From: Zymoseptoria tritici IPO323 | Lineage: Eukaryota > Ascomycota > Dothideomycetes > Mycosphaerellales > Mycosphaerellaceae | Assembly: GCF_000219625.1 (NCBI RefSeq) | Contig: NC_018218.1 | Location: 5,518,001 to 5,582,000 of the forward strand | Reading direction: 5' to 3' | DNA length: 64,000 bases | Part shown: positions 12,156-23,500 of the stretch, one piece after another | Numbering within the stretch: the first letter of the stretch is position 1 | How the letters are laid out: each line of letters opens with the position of its first letter | Notes under the pieces: generated by a model | The model's database searches: none | The model's input: only the letters and a program-made list of their open reading frames with translations | What the model was told of the DNA's origin: nothing | Program-made: the position numbers and the translations under genes

Positions 12156-14204
12156 CTACGCCTTCTCTTCCGACTTGGGCATATTGACCACACTCTCCAC
12201 TCTGCCCTCGCCAGCCTTGTCCGCCTCAATCTTGCTGCCGAAGTCATCCGCCCAGACATGATTCTTCCATTGCCTGACAGGAATGCGATCCGAGAAGAAT
12301 CTCTCCAGCTCTGCGTTGGTGCGTCCAGTGGTTTCGCCGACGCAAAACCAAGAATACGCAAGCGTTACCAAACTGGTGCCCGCATAGACAAAGCCCAACA
12401 TTGGACCCAGATCCGCATCGTAGTACATGTAGGGCGAGGTGAAGACCATCATCCAGACAGTGAAGAAGAAGGTGCCAAGCGCACAAGCCGTGATCTTGTT
12501 CCTGTTGCGGCCGACAGCCATCTCCGATGCGATGGTGTAGGAGAGGGTCCCGATGGAGAAGTTGTAGCAGACGATGTTGATGTATCTGCAGAATCATGTT
12601 AGTACTGAAGCAGCGCTCATCGAAAGCGTGGCATCAACTCACGCAAAGACGACAATGCCGATCCCAACACCACGGCTGAAGTTCCCGTCGCCATCACGGG
12701 TCGTCCCAAGTCCACCGACTGCAACAAGCGAGATGATCATGCCCATTGTGCAAACGAGTCTACGAGAATGGTCAGTAAAGCAGTCCCGGTCATAGGGCCG
12801 AGGCGTAAAACTCACAGATTCGTCCGCCTGTTCATCTTGTTACCAAATACCACGGAAAGTCCGACGGTGACAATTTGGACGACGTAGATGATTGTGTTAA
12901 TAGTGAATGGCTCTCCGACGCCAATGCTCTGCGCGAAGATGACGCCGTAGCTGTGAAAGACGGTCAGTAAAGTCACAAAAGGTCTGTTGCTTCGTGTGAT
13001 ACTCACGTGTACCAGAACTGAATTCCGTTGATCTGCTGGGCGAACTAAACACGAACACGGAGGGTCAGCGACTTTCGAACACAGATTGGAATACAGAAGA
13101 CCTGGGAGTAGGCCCTCTGCTCTTCAGTATCTTACCATGACTCCGCAAGCGTACAGCAGCTTTCTCCTCTCGACTGGGTCTGTGATCAGACTCGCCCAGC
13201 TGGACTCCGATTCCATCTCGAGCTCGAGCTGCACGGCATCCTCAATGACGACGAGATCTGGCTCGGGGGAGTAATTTGGCTTGCTGCGGTTGATCTTGGT
13301 CAGTGCCGCTGCAGCTGCCTCGCGGCGACCCTTGGTCTAGGAACTGTCAGTGGAAGCCGAAACAGGGGACGTATCCTTCGTTATTGCTGACCATAAACCA
13401 AGCAGGCGACTCCGGAATGAACGGCAAGAGAACGAGCATAGTGAGCGGCAATATGCACAGCAGGCCGACGGGAAGACGATAGGAGGCTGCGCCATCGATA
13501 GTCTCGGTGCCCTCTGAGAAATCATCAGCAAATGATCAAACTTACGCCTCGATCGTTCAACTCACGGTTCACACATGCTCCGATAAACTGTGCAATCGAT
13601 TGCATGAACTGAAAGCACATCAATGCAGGTCCTCGAATCTCCTGCAAGCCACAACATTAGCTCCAACATATCAACGCCAAGAATGGGCGTACTTACAGTC
13701 GGCGCCACATCCGCAACGTAAATCAGACATGTTGCGGTGAATTGCCCGACTCCCAGGCCAACAAAGACTCTTCCGACGTAGAAGACGCCGTCGATTCCGT
13801 ACGAGCAAAGCTGGACAATGGCACCGATGATGATGCACACACTGGCGCATGCGAAAACCGCTCGTCGTCCGAACTTGTCGTTGATGGGAGCCGCGAGGAT
13901 TGCGCCGACGAATTCTCCAACGTAGATGATCGAAGCGGAGACCGAGAGGAAGACGGTTCCAAGTTCCCATTCTTCGTCGGATCCGGGTGCTGTACGGGTG
14001 CCGTAGTCGCGCTTGAAGTGGTACATTCCTTGAATGCCGGTGTAGTAAATGGACTGCATGTCTGGTCAGCTCTTGCGATCTTCCATTGTCTGACGCTTTG
14101 CCCACATCATATCCGTAGCAGAGCGCACCGATGGTGGCCACAAGACAGTAGAACACCGCCCATCTGTGCTCGCCCCAATTGATGGAAAGGTTCAGACCGC
14201 CCAT
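12156..14204 (-). CDS. MFS sugar transporter, maltose/hexose permease-like
   Basis: Second sugar porter of the locus. The start MGGLNLSINWGEH at 14204 is followed by TM1 ending CYGYD, then an intron (donor GTGGGC) into SIYYTGIQGM. Other signatures are NDKFGRRAVF, VGRVFVGLGVGQF, GPALMCFQ, PESPAWFM, NRRTNL, TLSYTIASEMAVGRNRNK and the C-terminal GRTNAELERFF. About seven short introns separate these blocks; I located most from frame changes near 13.68, 13.56, 13.39, 13.04, 12.83, 12.76 and 12.60 kb rather than fixing every splice site. The sequence resembles general alpha-glucoside and hexose permeases. Substrate unknown; the neighbours suggest a sugar or polyol. Confidence 0.88.
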
Positions 14205-15399
14205 GTTGATGATGGTTATGATGCTCCTGGAGTGATGATCGAATGATGGTGCATTTTATCAGGAAGACTTCGCCATCACTTTATACCGGACCCGCGCAGA
14301 TTTTGCAATTCACCGCAATGGAGGGGCCCCACAGCGGGAGCATGGAGGTCAACCAAGAATGAAGATCACAAGGATGTGGGTTGGCGGAGAACGTGGTGTA
14401 TTTGGCTCGCGCTTTGCCGACTTTGGTCTGCCACATGCTGCAATCGTCATCGCGCCTTTCTTGAGGCTCCGCTTGAACTCAATGCTGTAAGTTCTTTTAG
14501 CTGCTGTTACGATTGGGTATATCTCTCTGTATCAATGCATCTTCCTCATCTGCGTTCGTTGATACTGATCGTGGCATGAAGTGGAAGGCGTCCCGTTCGC
14601 AGATAAGATCCGACTTGGCATGCAGCTATCATCGCGCGGCGGCTCGGCTCCATCATAATTAATCTGGGCAGCGCAATAGGGCCGAAAAGCTCAAACGCTG
14701 GTCGGAGAAGAGAAGAACTAAAAACGCGGAGGAAGAAGTGGAGGAACATGGGCAGATCCGCTATTGTGCTGCCACTCGGTCCGAATGCCGGTTATGTGGT
14801 CGGGATGAGGATTATACTTCAAGCCTTCAACGGACGACGACCGAGGAAGCACTCCACCGTACAGTGCGTACTTTCAGTCGCAATGAGCGTGCCACAGAAG
14901 CATGTTGACGTTCGCGTCAGTGGAGAGCAATGCCTCGAAGTTCTCCCATACAATCGTGGACACGAACCCAATGTGCCAGCCGTTTTTTCAGGTGACATTC
15001 TTAGATTGTAGACTGCAGATGAAGTTCTCAGCGGAGTCGATCTCCTACTGTCGGACCCTGCGGAGTTTCGGAATTGTGGCCAAGTTCGCAGCGGTTTCCT
15101 GCCTCGTCACCTTTCCCATGAGGGCGTGCGTCTACTTGATGCCGGTTCTAAACGGAACCGACTCGACATCACGATCGATGTTGCCGGCAGTATCGTTGTA
15201 GATATACCATGGTTCCGATGGGCAGAATCTGCCGAGTGATAACGACCGTAAGCGCACCCAATTGTCCTGGCAAGATTGGTGTCTGGGAGTGCAAGCCAAC
15301 AAAAGCTCCGCGTTTACTGGACTGGGTCGCAAAGTCATGTCGTTGGAGTACCTCCGTAACCCAGCTGGCTCCGAGGCAATACTGTCGCCGAGAGTGTTG

Positions 15400-16290
15400 A
15401 GCGCGGTCGCGGCTTCTTTGTATGTTGTCGTCGCTCGACTGGCATCTTCGAAGTTTGAGGTCTTCTTGTCGTATTGACCATGGCTTTGGACATCGTCGCC
15501 CATATCACCGCCTGGATCATGACGGTAATACTTTCGGCTGAGTCGATACCACTGAGACGGGAGCCGGTGAAGACGTCGGCGGGCTGTTCTGCTTGTCCTC
15601 GATCACTTTCAGGTTGTATGAGCCAACGATGATGAATGTAAGAGTTTCGGCCATCTCCAGAAGCAAATGGTCCGTCGCACGAAATCCGAGACGCATGAAG
15701 ATGCCTTTCGCCTCCTTCTCCGGATGTTGGTAGACCCCTCAGCGTGTCTTCAGTCCATTAACTTCGTTCCGGAACTTCTCGTCGTGCTGCTCTTGACGAA
15801 GGAAACCCTGTGTGGAGTTCGTTGACTTGATGTAGCCAAGTGTGTGATCCTGCGTATTGTCTTCCTCGGCTCAGATCATCGACGTCCACAGCTGCGTTTC
15901 GAGCGTGTCGATTGCCACGGCAGCAGCAACTCCATTGAGGTCTGCGCATGACTGCGCTATGCAGTACAGTCAAAATTCTTCTGACGATCGTTGAAATGCC
16001 CGTCCCGAACGCCACAATCGGGAAGATGATCCGTTTTCGTCGCGTCGGGCTCGCAGTATACCTTTCAGATGCGGCTCATGTAGCTTCTGTTGAATGGCCC
16101 AATTGTCGTCCCGGCACAATTGCGGTCGTGGCAGTAGCCCGCGCAATCATGCTGGCCGAGGCCCTTGGACTTCGGCGATACAGCTCCAGGTCCCGTTGGG
16201 TTTTTGGCAGACGCAGAACCAGTTGCAGGCTGTGCGGCGATGAAGAGAGTGACATGGAGGATGGCGAGAAGGTGCATAGAGTGAGTGTGA
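15400..16290 (-). pseudogene. Decayed secreted-protein gene, family unknown
   Basis: Minus-strand frames read like real protein but are interrupted. A signal-peptide-like start (MHLLAILHVTLFIAAQP, Met near 16278) is followed by coding-like segments such as CRDDNWAIQQKLHEPHLK, CADLNGVAAAVAIDTLE, GYIKSTNSTQGF and MAETLTFIIVGSYNL. These lie in different frames and are broken by stops, including TGA codons where CGA or TGG is likely ancestral. No intact splice solution was found. I do not recognise the family. The pattern fits a pseudogene, perhaps hit by C-to-T decay, but an exon structure I failed to solve is possible. Confidence 0.35.
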
Positions 16291-16329
16291 TGTTGAATGT
16301 CGGTGAAATGGAGAGATTGTTGCAAAGAA

Positions 16330-16978
16330 CGGTCTTGTGAGTAAGTGGCTCGGAAGAGGACCTACGTGTCGCAGTCTTGAAGTGGACAACGAATGCGCTT
16401 TTCTCTTTCTTTCTGTCTCTCGATCTCTCTCTAGTCTAGGGGTCCAACTGAGGTAGGTCAGCCTTGTTTTGAAGTGAGCGAGGAGCGCCAACGATGTCTT
16501 TCCAATGAAGTATGAGGCTACCGACTCTCGTCATTGGACCAATTCCTTGCATCATGTCTGCATCGTGGCAGAGTGCCAACTCATCCAATGAGTCCATCTT
16601 CCGCGTCCAGAGATCGAGAGACCTTCGGGCGGATACGAGTTGTGAGACGGACGAAGAGAGTCGTGTTGTGTTCACTCTCCTGCCTCCCGTCGCTCCAATG
16701 TTTTCCCGTCTGCTGAGTCAGCAGTGTTCGAATCAGCCGGATTTCCCCAAAGAGGATTCCGTCCCCGACGAGCTCTCCAACCTCACGCGAACGATTTAGC
16801 CGCGATCCATCCGTCTGTCTTGTTCTTGGTGCGGTGGGGAGCTCCATCGAGGCAGGCGGGGTTGGAGGACTGGTTGCCTCGACACGCGGATATGCGTTCT
16901 TCGAAGTGTAGGTCAACACAGGTAAGGCCAATCCCTCTCATTCCCTCCAGCATCTACCGACCCATCGTTTGAGCAACA
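16330..16978. promoter_or_regulatory. Upstream region of the dihydroxyacetone kinase gene
   Basis: About 650 bases with pyrimidine-rich runs (16403-16437) precede the kinase start. It should hold the kinase promoter and 5' UTR. No specific site was recognised. Confidence 0.35.
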
Positions 16979-18861
16979 ATGAGCACCAAGCACTTCTTCC
17001 CTCACACCGAAGGCGTGGTCGCCCAAGGACTGGAATCACTCGTAGCTCGCAACAACCATCTAGCTCTCGACGCGCCCAACAAAGTCGTATACTCGAAGAC
17101 ACACCACCCATCGAAAGTCACCGTGATTTCAGGAGGAGGCAGTGGCCATGAGCCGGCATGGAGTGGATACGTGGGAGACGGCATGCTGGCAGCAGCAGTC
17201 AATGGCGAGGTCTTTGCGAGTCCGTCGACCAAGCAAGTCATGGCCGCGATCAAGCATGTTCCATCAGACGCAGGCGTGATCCTCTGCATCACGAACTACA
17301 CCGGCGACAACCTCCACTTCGGTCTGGCAAGAGAAAAGGCAGAAGGATTGGGATACAAAATTGGCGTCCTGCGAATGACGGACGATGTTGCGTTGGGCAG
17401 GAAACAGACGGAGAACTTGGGCAGGCGTGGTCTGGCTGCCAATATGTGGGTGCTCAAGCTGTGCGGAGCTGCAGCAGAGGCTGGATATGAGTTCGAGAAG
17501 TGTATGGAGGTCGGATTCTCCGTCAACGCAAATGCGGTGACTGTTGGCTCTTCTCTCGACCACTGCCACATTCCTGGAAGGGAGCATCATCGATCAATAC
17601 CACAGGATGCCTACGTACTCGGAATGGGCATTCACAACGAGCCTGGTCTGCACGAGATTTCTCCCATGCCGCCGGTCGAAGAACTGGTAGGAGACATGTT
17701 GAAATACTGCCTGAATCCAGAGGACAAAGACAGAGCATTTGTCAACTTCAAAACAGACGACGCCGTCGCTCTGCTGATCAACAACTTTGGAGGGATGTCG
17801 AATTTCGAGCTGGAGGCCCTGACAAGCGTATCTCGAAAAGTGCTGCAACGTGATTGGAAGATCACGCCGAAGCGAATATACGTCTCATGCTTTGAGACCT
17901 CGCTCAACGCTCCCGGGTGGTCAATATCTCTGCTGAACATCTCTGGAATCGAGCGTGAAACCGAGATGTCCACGGCTACACTCCTAGAATTGCTCGACTC
18001 AGAAACGAACGCATCCGCTTGGCCTCGCAACGGCTACAAGGATATCGCTGAAGTGAAAGAAACTGCGCAGGTTGCAAAGGCGGATCCCGAAGCGGCTGTT
18101 CAAAACGGACCTAGAGTCGATGCGGCGCTGCTCGACTCAGCGTTGCGGACGGCTTGCAATTCTGCAATCAAAGCTGAGCCTGACCTCACGAAATGGGATA
18201 TCGAAATGGGCGACGGCGACTGCGGCGAGGCTGTAGTGGGCATGTGCCAGGTATGTTGATCATCGGGACGGCACTTTCCCGGCAGAGAACTGATTGACAT
18301 CGCAGGGTGTTCTCAACAAACTCGACTCGGGACTTACCAAGCAGGGTTCCTTCTTCAACGTTCTGGACGAGGTCGGCGAGGCGGTCGAAGAGATCGGCGG
18401 TACGCTCGGCGCCATAATCAGTATCATCCTTGCGTCCTTCACCACAAGTCTTAGGAAAGCCCATGCAAAGGACGAGAGTGGATTCAAGCTTGACGCCCAA
18501 AGTGCTGGTAACGCTGCCAGCGAAGCACTCAAGAATTTGATGAACTACACGCCGGCAAAGCAAGGTGGTCGCACGGTCATGGACGCTCTAATTCCTTTCT
18601 GCGAGACTCTACAGAAAGAGGCGAACCTACAGAAGGCCGTCGAGGCGTGTCATCAGGGAGCACAGAGCACGCATGGGATGAAGGCAAAGTTCGGAAGAGG
18701 TAAAGCAATGATTCCATTAATTCGTGTCCTATGCACAGCTTGCTGATATGATCGCAGCAACATATGTTGGCGAGATTTCAGAGCCAAAAGATGCACCACC
18801 GGATCCCGGTGCAATGGCCGCAGCGATTTTCCTCCGCGGACTTCTTGATGGCTTGAATTGA
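16979..18861 (+). CDS. Dihydroxyacetone kinase (DhaK-DhaL fusion)
   Basis: ATP-dependent kinase converting dihydroxyacetone to its phosphate, feeding glycolysis. Three exons: introns 18251-18305 and 18700-18757. The N-terminal K domain shows SGGGSGHEPAWSGYVG near residue 50, LCITNYTGDN and the substrate-binding histidine segment LGMGIHNEPG near residue 220. The C-terminal L (ATP-binding) domain begins at the Asp motif MGDGDCGEAV near residue 415 and continues through GGTLGAIISIIL and the GGRTVMDAL helix, ending RGLLDGLN. About 590 residues, as usual for eukaryotic DAK. The start at 16979 is preceded by the A-rich context gagcaacaATG. Its place among polyol dehydrogenases supports a glycerol/polyol catabolic role. 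Confidence 0.95.
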
Positions 18862-19247
18862 GGTCCGTCTAGAAAGAACACGGAAATACTCTGCAGTCTT
18901 GATGGGATGTGGTCGACATATGACTTGGCAATGTCCCAATGCGATGTGTTATGCGCTCTTCCATCGTTCTTCGTCAATTACACTCGAAAGGCCTACGCGG
19001 TTCATTCTTTTACCGAGCACTCGGGAATGATTTAAAGCGGTTGATTATTCCCCGAGATCGGCTCTCCAGCTCCACAGTCCATCCCCTCACCCCACCTCTT
19101 TCTACTGCATTGCGGGGTCGGTACAAGAAGTCACCCATATTACCGGCAACACAACGACAGAACTAGACATCTGGCCTCTTTGTGCAAACGAGCAAAGGAC
19201 TCCATATTCATTTCAAAAGATAGCAGCACATCAAACGAACAGCAAAC
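18862..19247. other. Intergenic region between kinase and SDR
   Basis: This 386-base gap between two plus-strand genes contains the kinase 3' end and the SDR promoter. Nothing else was recognised. Confidence 0.35.
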
Positions 19248-20170
19248 ATGAGTGGCAGACTTCAAGGAAAGGTGGCCATTGTGACCGGAGCTGGCGGCGG
19301 GTATGTATACTACGAAATCACAACACATCGTAACTAAACTAACCAGCAAAAAGATTCGGCAAAGGCATCGCGGAGAAGTTCATCGCAGAAGGCGCAAAGG
19401 TCATCATTGCCGACTTTGTGGCCGAAATGGGCCAAAAGACCGCCGACGAACTCAAGTGTGACTTTCACCGCACCGATGTGACCAAGCGGGAAGATTGGGA
19501 GTCGTTGAAGAAGTTCGTCGACGAGAAATACGGCAAATTGGACTGTGTCGTCAACAAGTATGCCCATGCCTCACCTTGTCAAGGGCATCGAATAACCATT
19601 GACTAACCATTGACACCTCGCAGCGCCGGAGTCACCTACCGGAATAAGCCCACCCAAGACGTGACCGACGAGGATTTCGACAAATGCTTTAACGTGAACG
19701 TCAAAGCCATTTACTACTCCTGCAACGTTTTGGTTCCGTACATCCAGGAGAAGAAGACTGGCGGATCGTTCGTGACCATCGCCTCGACGGCCGGAATCCG
19801 ACCTCGTCCTGGTCTTGTGTGGTACAACGCCTCCAAGGCGGCTGTCATCAACGCCTCGAAGGCTATGGCTGTTGAGTATGCAAAGGACAACATTCGGTTC
19901 AATACTGCTTGTCCTGTCGTGGGTCTAGGGACTGGATTGTGAGTTGATGGGATTCGAGGACGTGAGAAACGCGGTGTTGCTGACGATCTACTCAGGACTG
20001 ATCTTTTCTTGGGCAAGCCTGAGAACGAAGCGACGTTCATGGCTACCGTTCCGCTTGGTCGTGGTTCGACTCCACGAGATGTGGCCAACACCTGCTGTTT
20101 CTTGTGCAGCGACGAGGCAGACTTCTTGACCGGTATCGACATTCCAGTGGACGGAGGACGATGTGTCTAG
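19248..20170 (+). CDS. Short-chain dehydrogenase/reductase
   Basis: Classical SDR of about 250 residues. Exons are split by introns 19301-19353, 19558-19623 and 19939-19995, all in frame. Motifs: cofactor loop TGAGGG-FG (split by intron 1), NNAG (split by intron 2), STAG with the catalytic Ser in TIASTAGIR, WYNASKAAV with catalytic Tyr and Lys, and the C-terminal TGIDIPVDGGRCV. The Asp in IIADF after the second strand favours NAD. It resembles 3-oxoacyl-ACP-reductase-like and glucose-dehydrogenase-like fungal SDRs; the substrate is unknown. It is convergent with the polyketide synthase and is the last gene of the sugar/polyol block, though a role in the polyketide cluster cannot be excluded. 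Confidence 0.9.
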
Positions 20171-20545
20171 ATGTGAGAGCTTCGTTGGAGGCAAAACTTG
20201 CGGTCGGGTTTGCATGCCTTGTATGGACATAGTTGTCAGTCTAGTGTCAGGACGGGTAAAGAGTAATGAATTGCTCTTTACTATTATTATTCGTCCCTTA
20301 CGTCACTATTCCCCAAAAATGCCCATCACTGCTTTTACGTACATTGTTCAAGGGGTGCCAAAGCTAATTGTCAGCATGCGGCCAGGGTTTGAAAAAGGGC
20401 AAGATGCTGTTGACAGGCGGTCTCAATGCACCAGAGCTTGAAAAGTTAACACAGTAGCTTGACCACGACATGTGCGAGACCGTTTTGAGCACCGCCTCGG
20501 CGGACCATCAACATCGTAACGAAACAAAGTAGCCCGATACAGCGT
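20171..20545. other. Convergent region between SDR and polyketide synthase
   Basis: This 375-base gap holds the 3' ends of two convergent genes. No gene, repeat or RNA was seen. Confidence 0.4.
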
Positions 20546-23500
20546 CTACTCCTTGCCCTCCGCCCGGGCCAGTGCCGGATACGAGGGCGCGCCTGGTTCG
20601 TCGATATGCTCGATCAACGTCGCAACCGCGGGATGTAGCCCGGCATCGATGGCTTTCTTAGACCATTCTTCCCACGGGAGTTTGACATAAGGCTCAGCAT
20701 GACCCTCTTCCATCGCTAGATCGCTCAGCTTCGACATGGGGATCACAATATCGCCGACGTTGTTCTGATATTTGACGCCGTTGTGGACAGTGTTCAAGCC
20801 CGCGATGATGTCGTTGCAGCAAGTCTCGACACTGACCAGGTCCAAGGCGCCCTGGTTGTGCCGTACCTGCGGCGCCGCGCGGATCTTGTGTGCGTATTGG
20901 AGCAAGGTGTTGACCCAATCGAAACTTGCACGAGGAGTCGTTGCATCGTCGCCGGAGCGGATGATGGTCGATGGCCGCTGGATGCAGACCGGAAGCTGGT
21001 ACTGTTCATGAGCATTTTCGAGCATGCGCTCGCACACCCATTTGCTGCACATGTAACCCTGGGAGCCGTGACGAGACAGCTCTTCCAATTTCTCGGATGT
21101 CCCGTTCGCCCGTATGGACGGGAATGGACTGACGTCGCTGGCGAGTGCGACCCCGGCGGACGAGATGTAGTGGAATGGAACCCGTCGCGAAGCGGCCAGG
21201 CGGATCAGCCGACGTGTAGACTCGACATTCGCATCGCGGACCTGGGCATAAGACTTCATGTGGGACGTATCGGCGCCGTTGTGGATGATGGCATCCACAT
21301 CATCAAAGATTCGAGCTTGTTCCGTCTCGCTGAGGCCGAAGCCAGGTACCGCGAGATCACCCTCGTGGTATTCGATGCGGTCGTTGCCGGCTGGAAGCTC
21401 CGCTGCCGCAAGTCGTTCCGTGAGTCGTCGAATTCCAATGCAGATAACCCTTCGGATGGAACTTTGTTCGAGAAGAGCGTTCAGTAGGTGGTGACCCAGT
21501 AGACCAGTCGAGCCTGTGAGGAGGACAACTTCGGGGATCTGTCGTGGTGCCGGAACATCGTCACGCATAGAAACTCCCTGAGGTGCAAGAGCTTCCTCGT
21601 CCCAATAAGAGGCAGAGGTAGCGTGGACCTTGGCCGGTGAAGGGCCTTCCGGCGGCGGTGTCGTGGCGGAACTGCGACTCCTCTGGTCACTCTTTATGGC
21701 GTCGCTGTCAGCCGCCGACTCACTCCCTCCACTGCTCGCTGTTGCTTCGTCTTGCTCGAGCAGCGGAGTCATACGAGTTGGGAGAGCTTGCAGAGTCGTG
21801 GCAACAATATCCGAAATGCGTGCATCCGCGGACATGATCTGCAATACTGGAATGTTGACGCTGAACGTCTTCATGATCCACGATCGGATATCCACGGCGA
21901 TGAGCGAGTCCAGTCCCAATGTGCTACTGACGCTTTCCATGACCTCATCATCAGAGAGCTTGATGAACAAAATCTTGCGCATTTGTGCTGCAAACGCTTG
22001 CTTGAGAGCCTGATGCACCTCTTCACGGGTTTTGCAGCCTTCGAGTTTCTTGGCCACCGATTCCTCTGCGGTTCCGCCCGTGCCCCGAGCGTCTTCGCTA
22101 GCTGAGGCTGGTAGTACCAGGCGACAGAATTTGGGGTCGTTGGCCCATTTGGACTGGCCAGGCTCCGAGCGAGAGACTTCCTTCAGACCCATGACCAGTT
22201 CTTGGGGCACCGCAGAATCTGCAAAGCCACCCTCGATGACTTCGGCAAACATCTGATGAACTTCCTGCTCGCTGACATGGATCATGTTTGTCATCGACAC
22301 CGTTTGTTCAAGACGCTCGATAGAGTCAGTCACATATCCCACGCCAATAATGGCACCGACATGCGCAACGCTAGCGCGCAGACCTCGATGGCGGCGTCGT
22401 GCGGCAACGCCTGCCATGCCCATGTTAGCTGCCGTATAGTTCGCTTGTCCAGGGTTGCCACAAATCGCATTCGTCGACGACAAGGCGATGAAGAAATCGA
22501 GATTGTCGTCCCAGAATATCCTGTCCAGGTGAATGGAGCCCAGCACCTTTGGTCGTATGACATCCTGGAGCTGATCGTACTGCATGTTGCACACTGCGAC
22601 ATCACGCAATACCATCGCCGCGCTCACAACACCGGCAATAGGTGGAAGTGCCTCAACGATATCCTGATGGACTTTGCGAAGTGCCACCTCATCTGTCACA
22701 TCACTGTAGTACACATTAGCTCTAATACTCTCCGCTTCTACGAGAAGGGACCCGGTCTTACCAAGACATGATTTTGATGGTAGCGCCTTTGAGACGATGA
22801 TTGTCAACCCAGCGCTGGTCCAGTCGCGGGTTGCGGCTGCTAATGACCATGTTACGGACACCCCGAGTGATCATCCAGTCGCAGAGAGAGATTCCGAGCG
22901 CACCAGATAGACCGCAGAGCCAGTAGGTCTGGTCGGGCTTGAACATGGGAGATGCATCCAGTCGGCAAACACGGGCTGGAAGAGATGACTCCTTGGTCCA
23001 GTCCACAATCGCAAGTTCGGTCATTTCCAAATTCTCTTGGTTGGGTCCGGTCGCCTCGCCCACTGTAATGCAATTGAGCTCTGCATACTGTGCATCATGC
23101 GTTTCCGGCCCAGGCGTCCGCAGATAGTCCGATGGAAACCGTCGATGCCGGTCTTTGAACGAGTCGGAACTGCCGTTGCTGACGGAGGCAGGGGCTATCA
23201 TCGTACGCCAGCTCTCTATGCGACAGGTGGCGGGCAGCACGGCTCTCAACGTAGTCGACAGCGGACTGGCCGAGCGAGAGAGGTCGATCAAGGTCGCAAC
23301 CTTTGTATCAAGCGCCGAGACAACGTCCGCGGCCCCGGCATATGGTTGCAGCTGTACGTATCGCGCGGGACGAACAGCTGACTGTAGCGCTTCGTTTTTC
23401 CGAGCCGTAGTGAATATTAGCTGCACGCCTCGCTCTTGCGCTTCCGCAATGATGGTTGCGGTCATATCCGTGGGTGCATCGTGAATGATCACCCGCTGTC

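Noticed and set aside
20783..21487. Plus-strand open frame opposite the PKS reductase domain
   Set aside because: It is antisense to a conserved domain and shows no protein-family signal.
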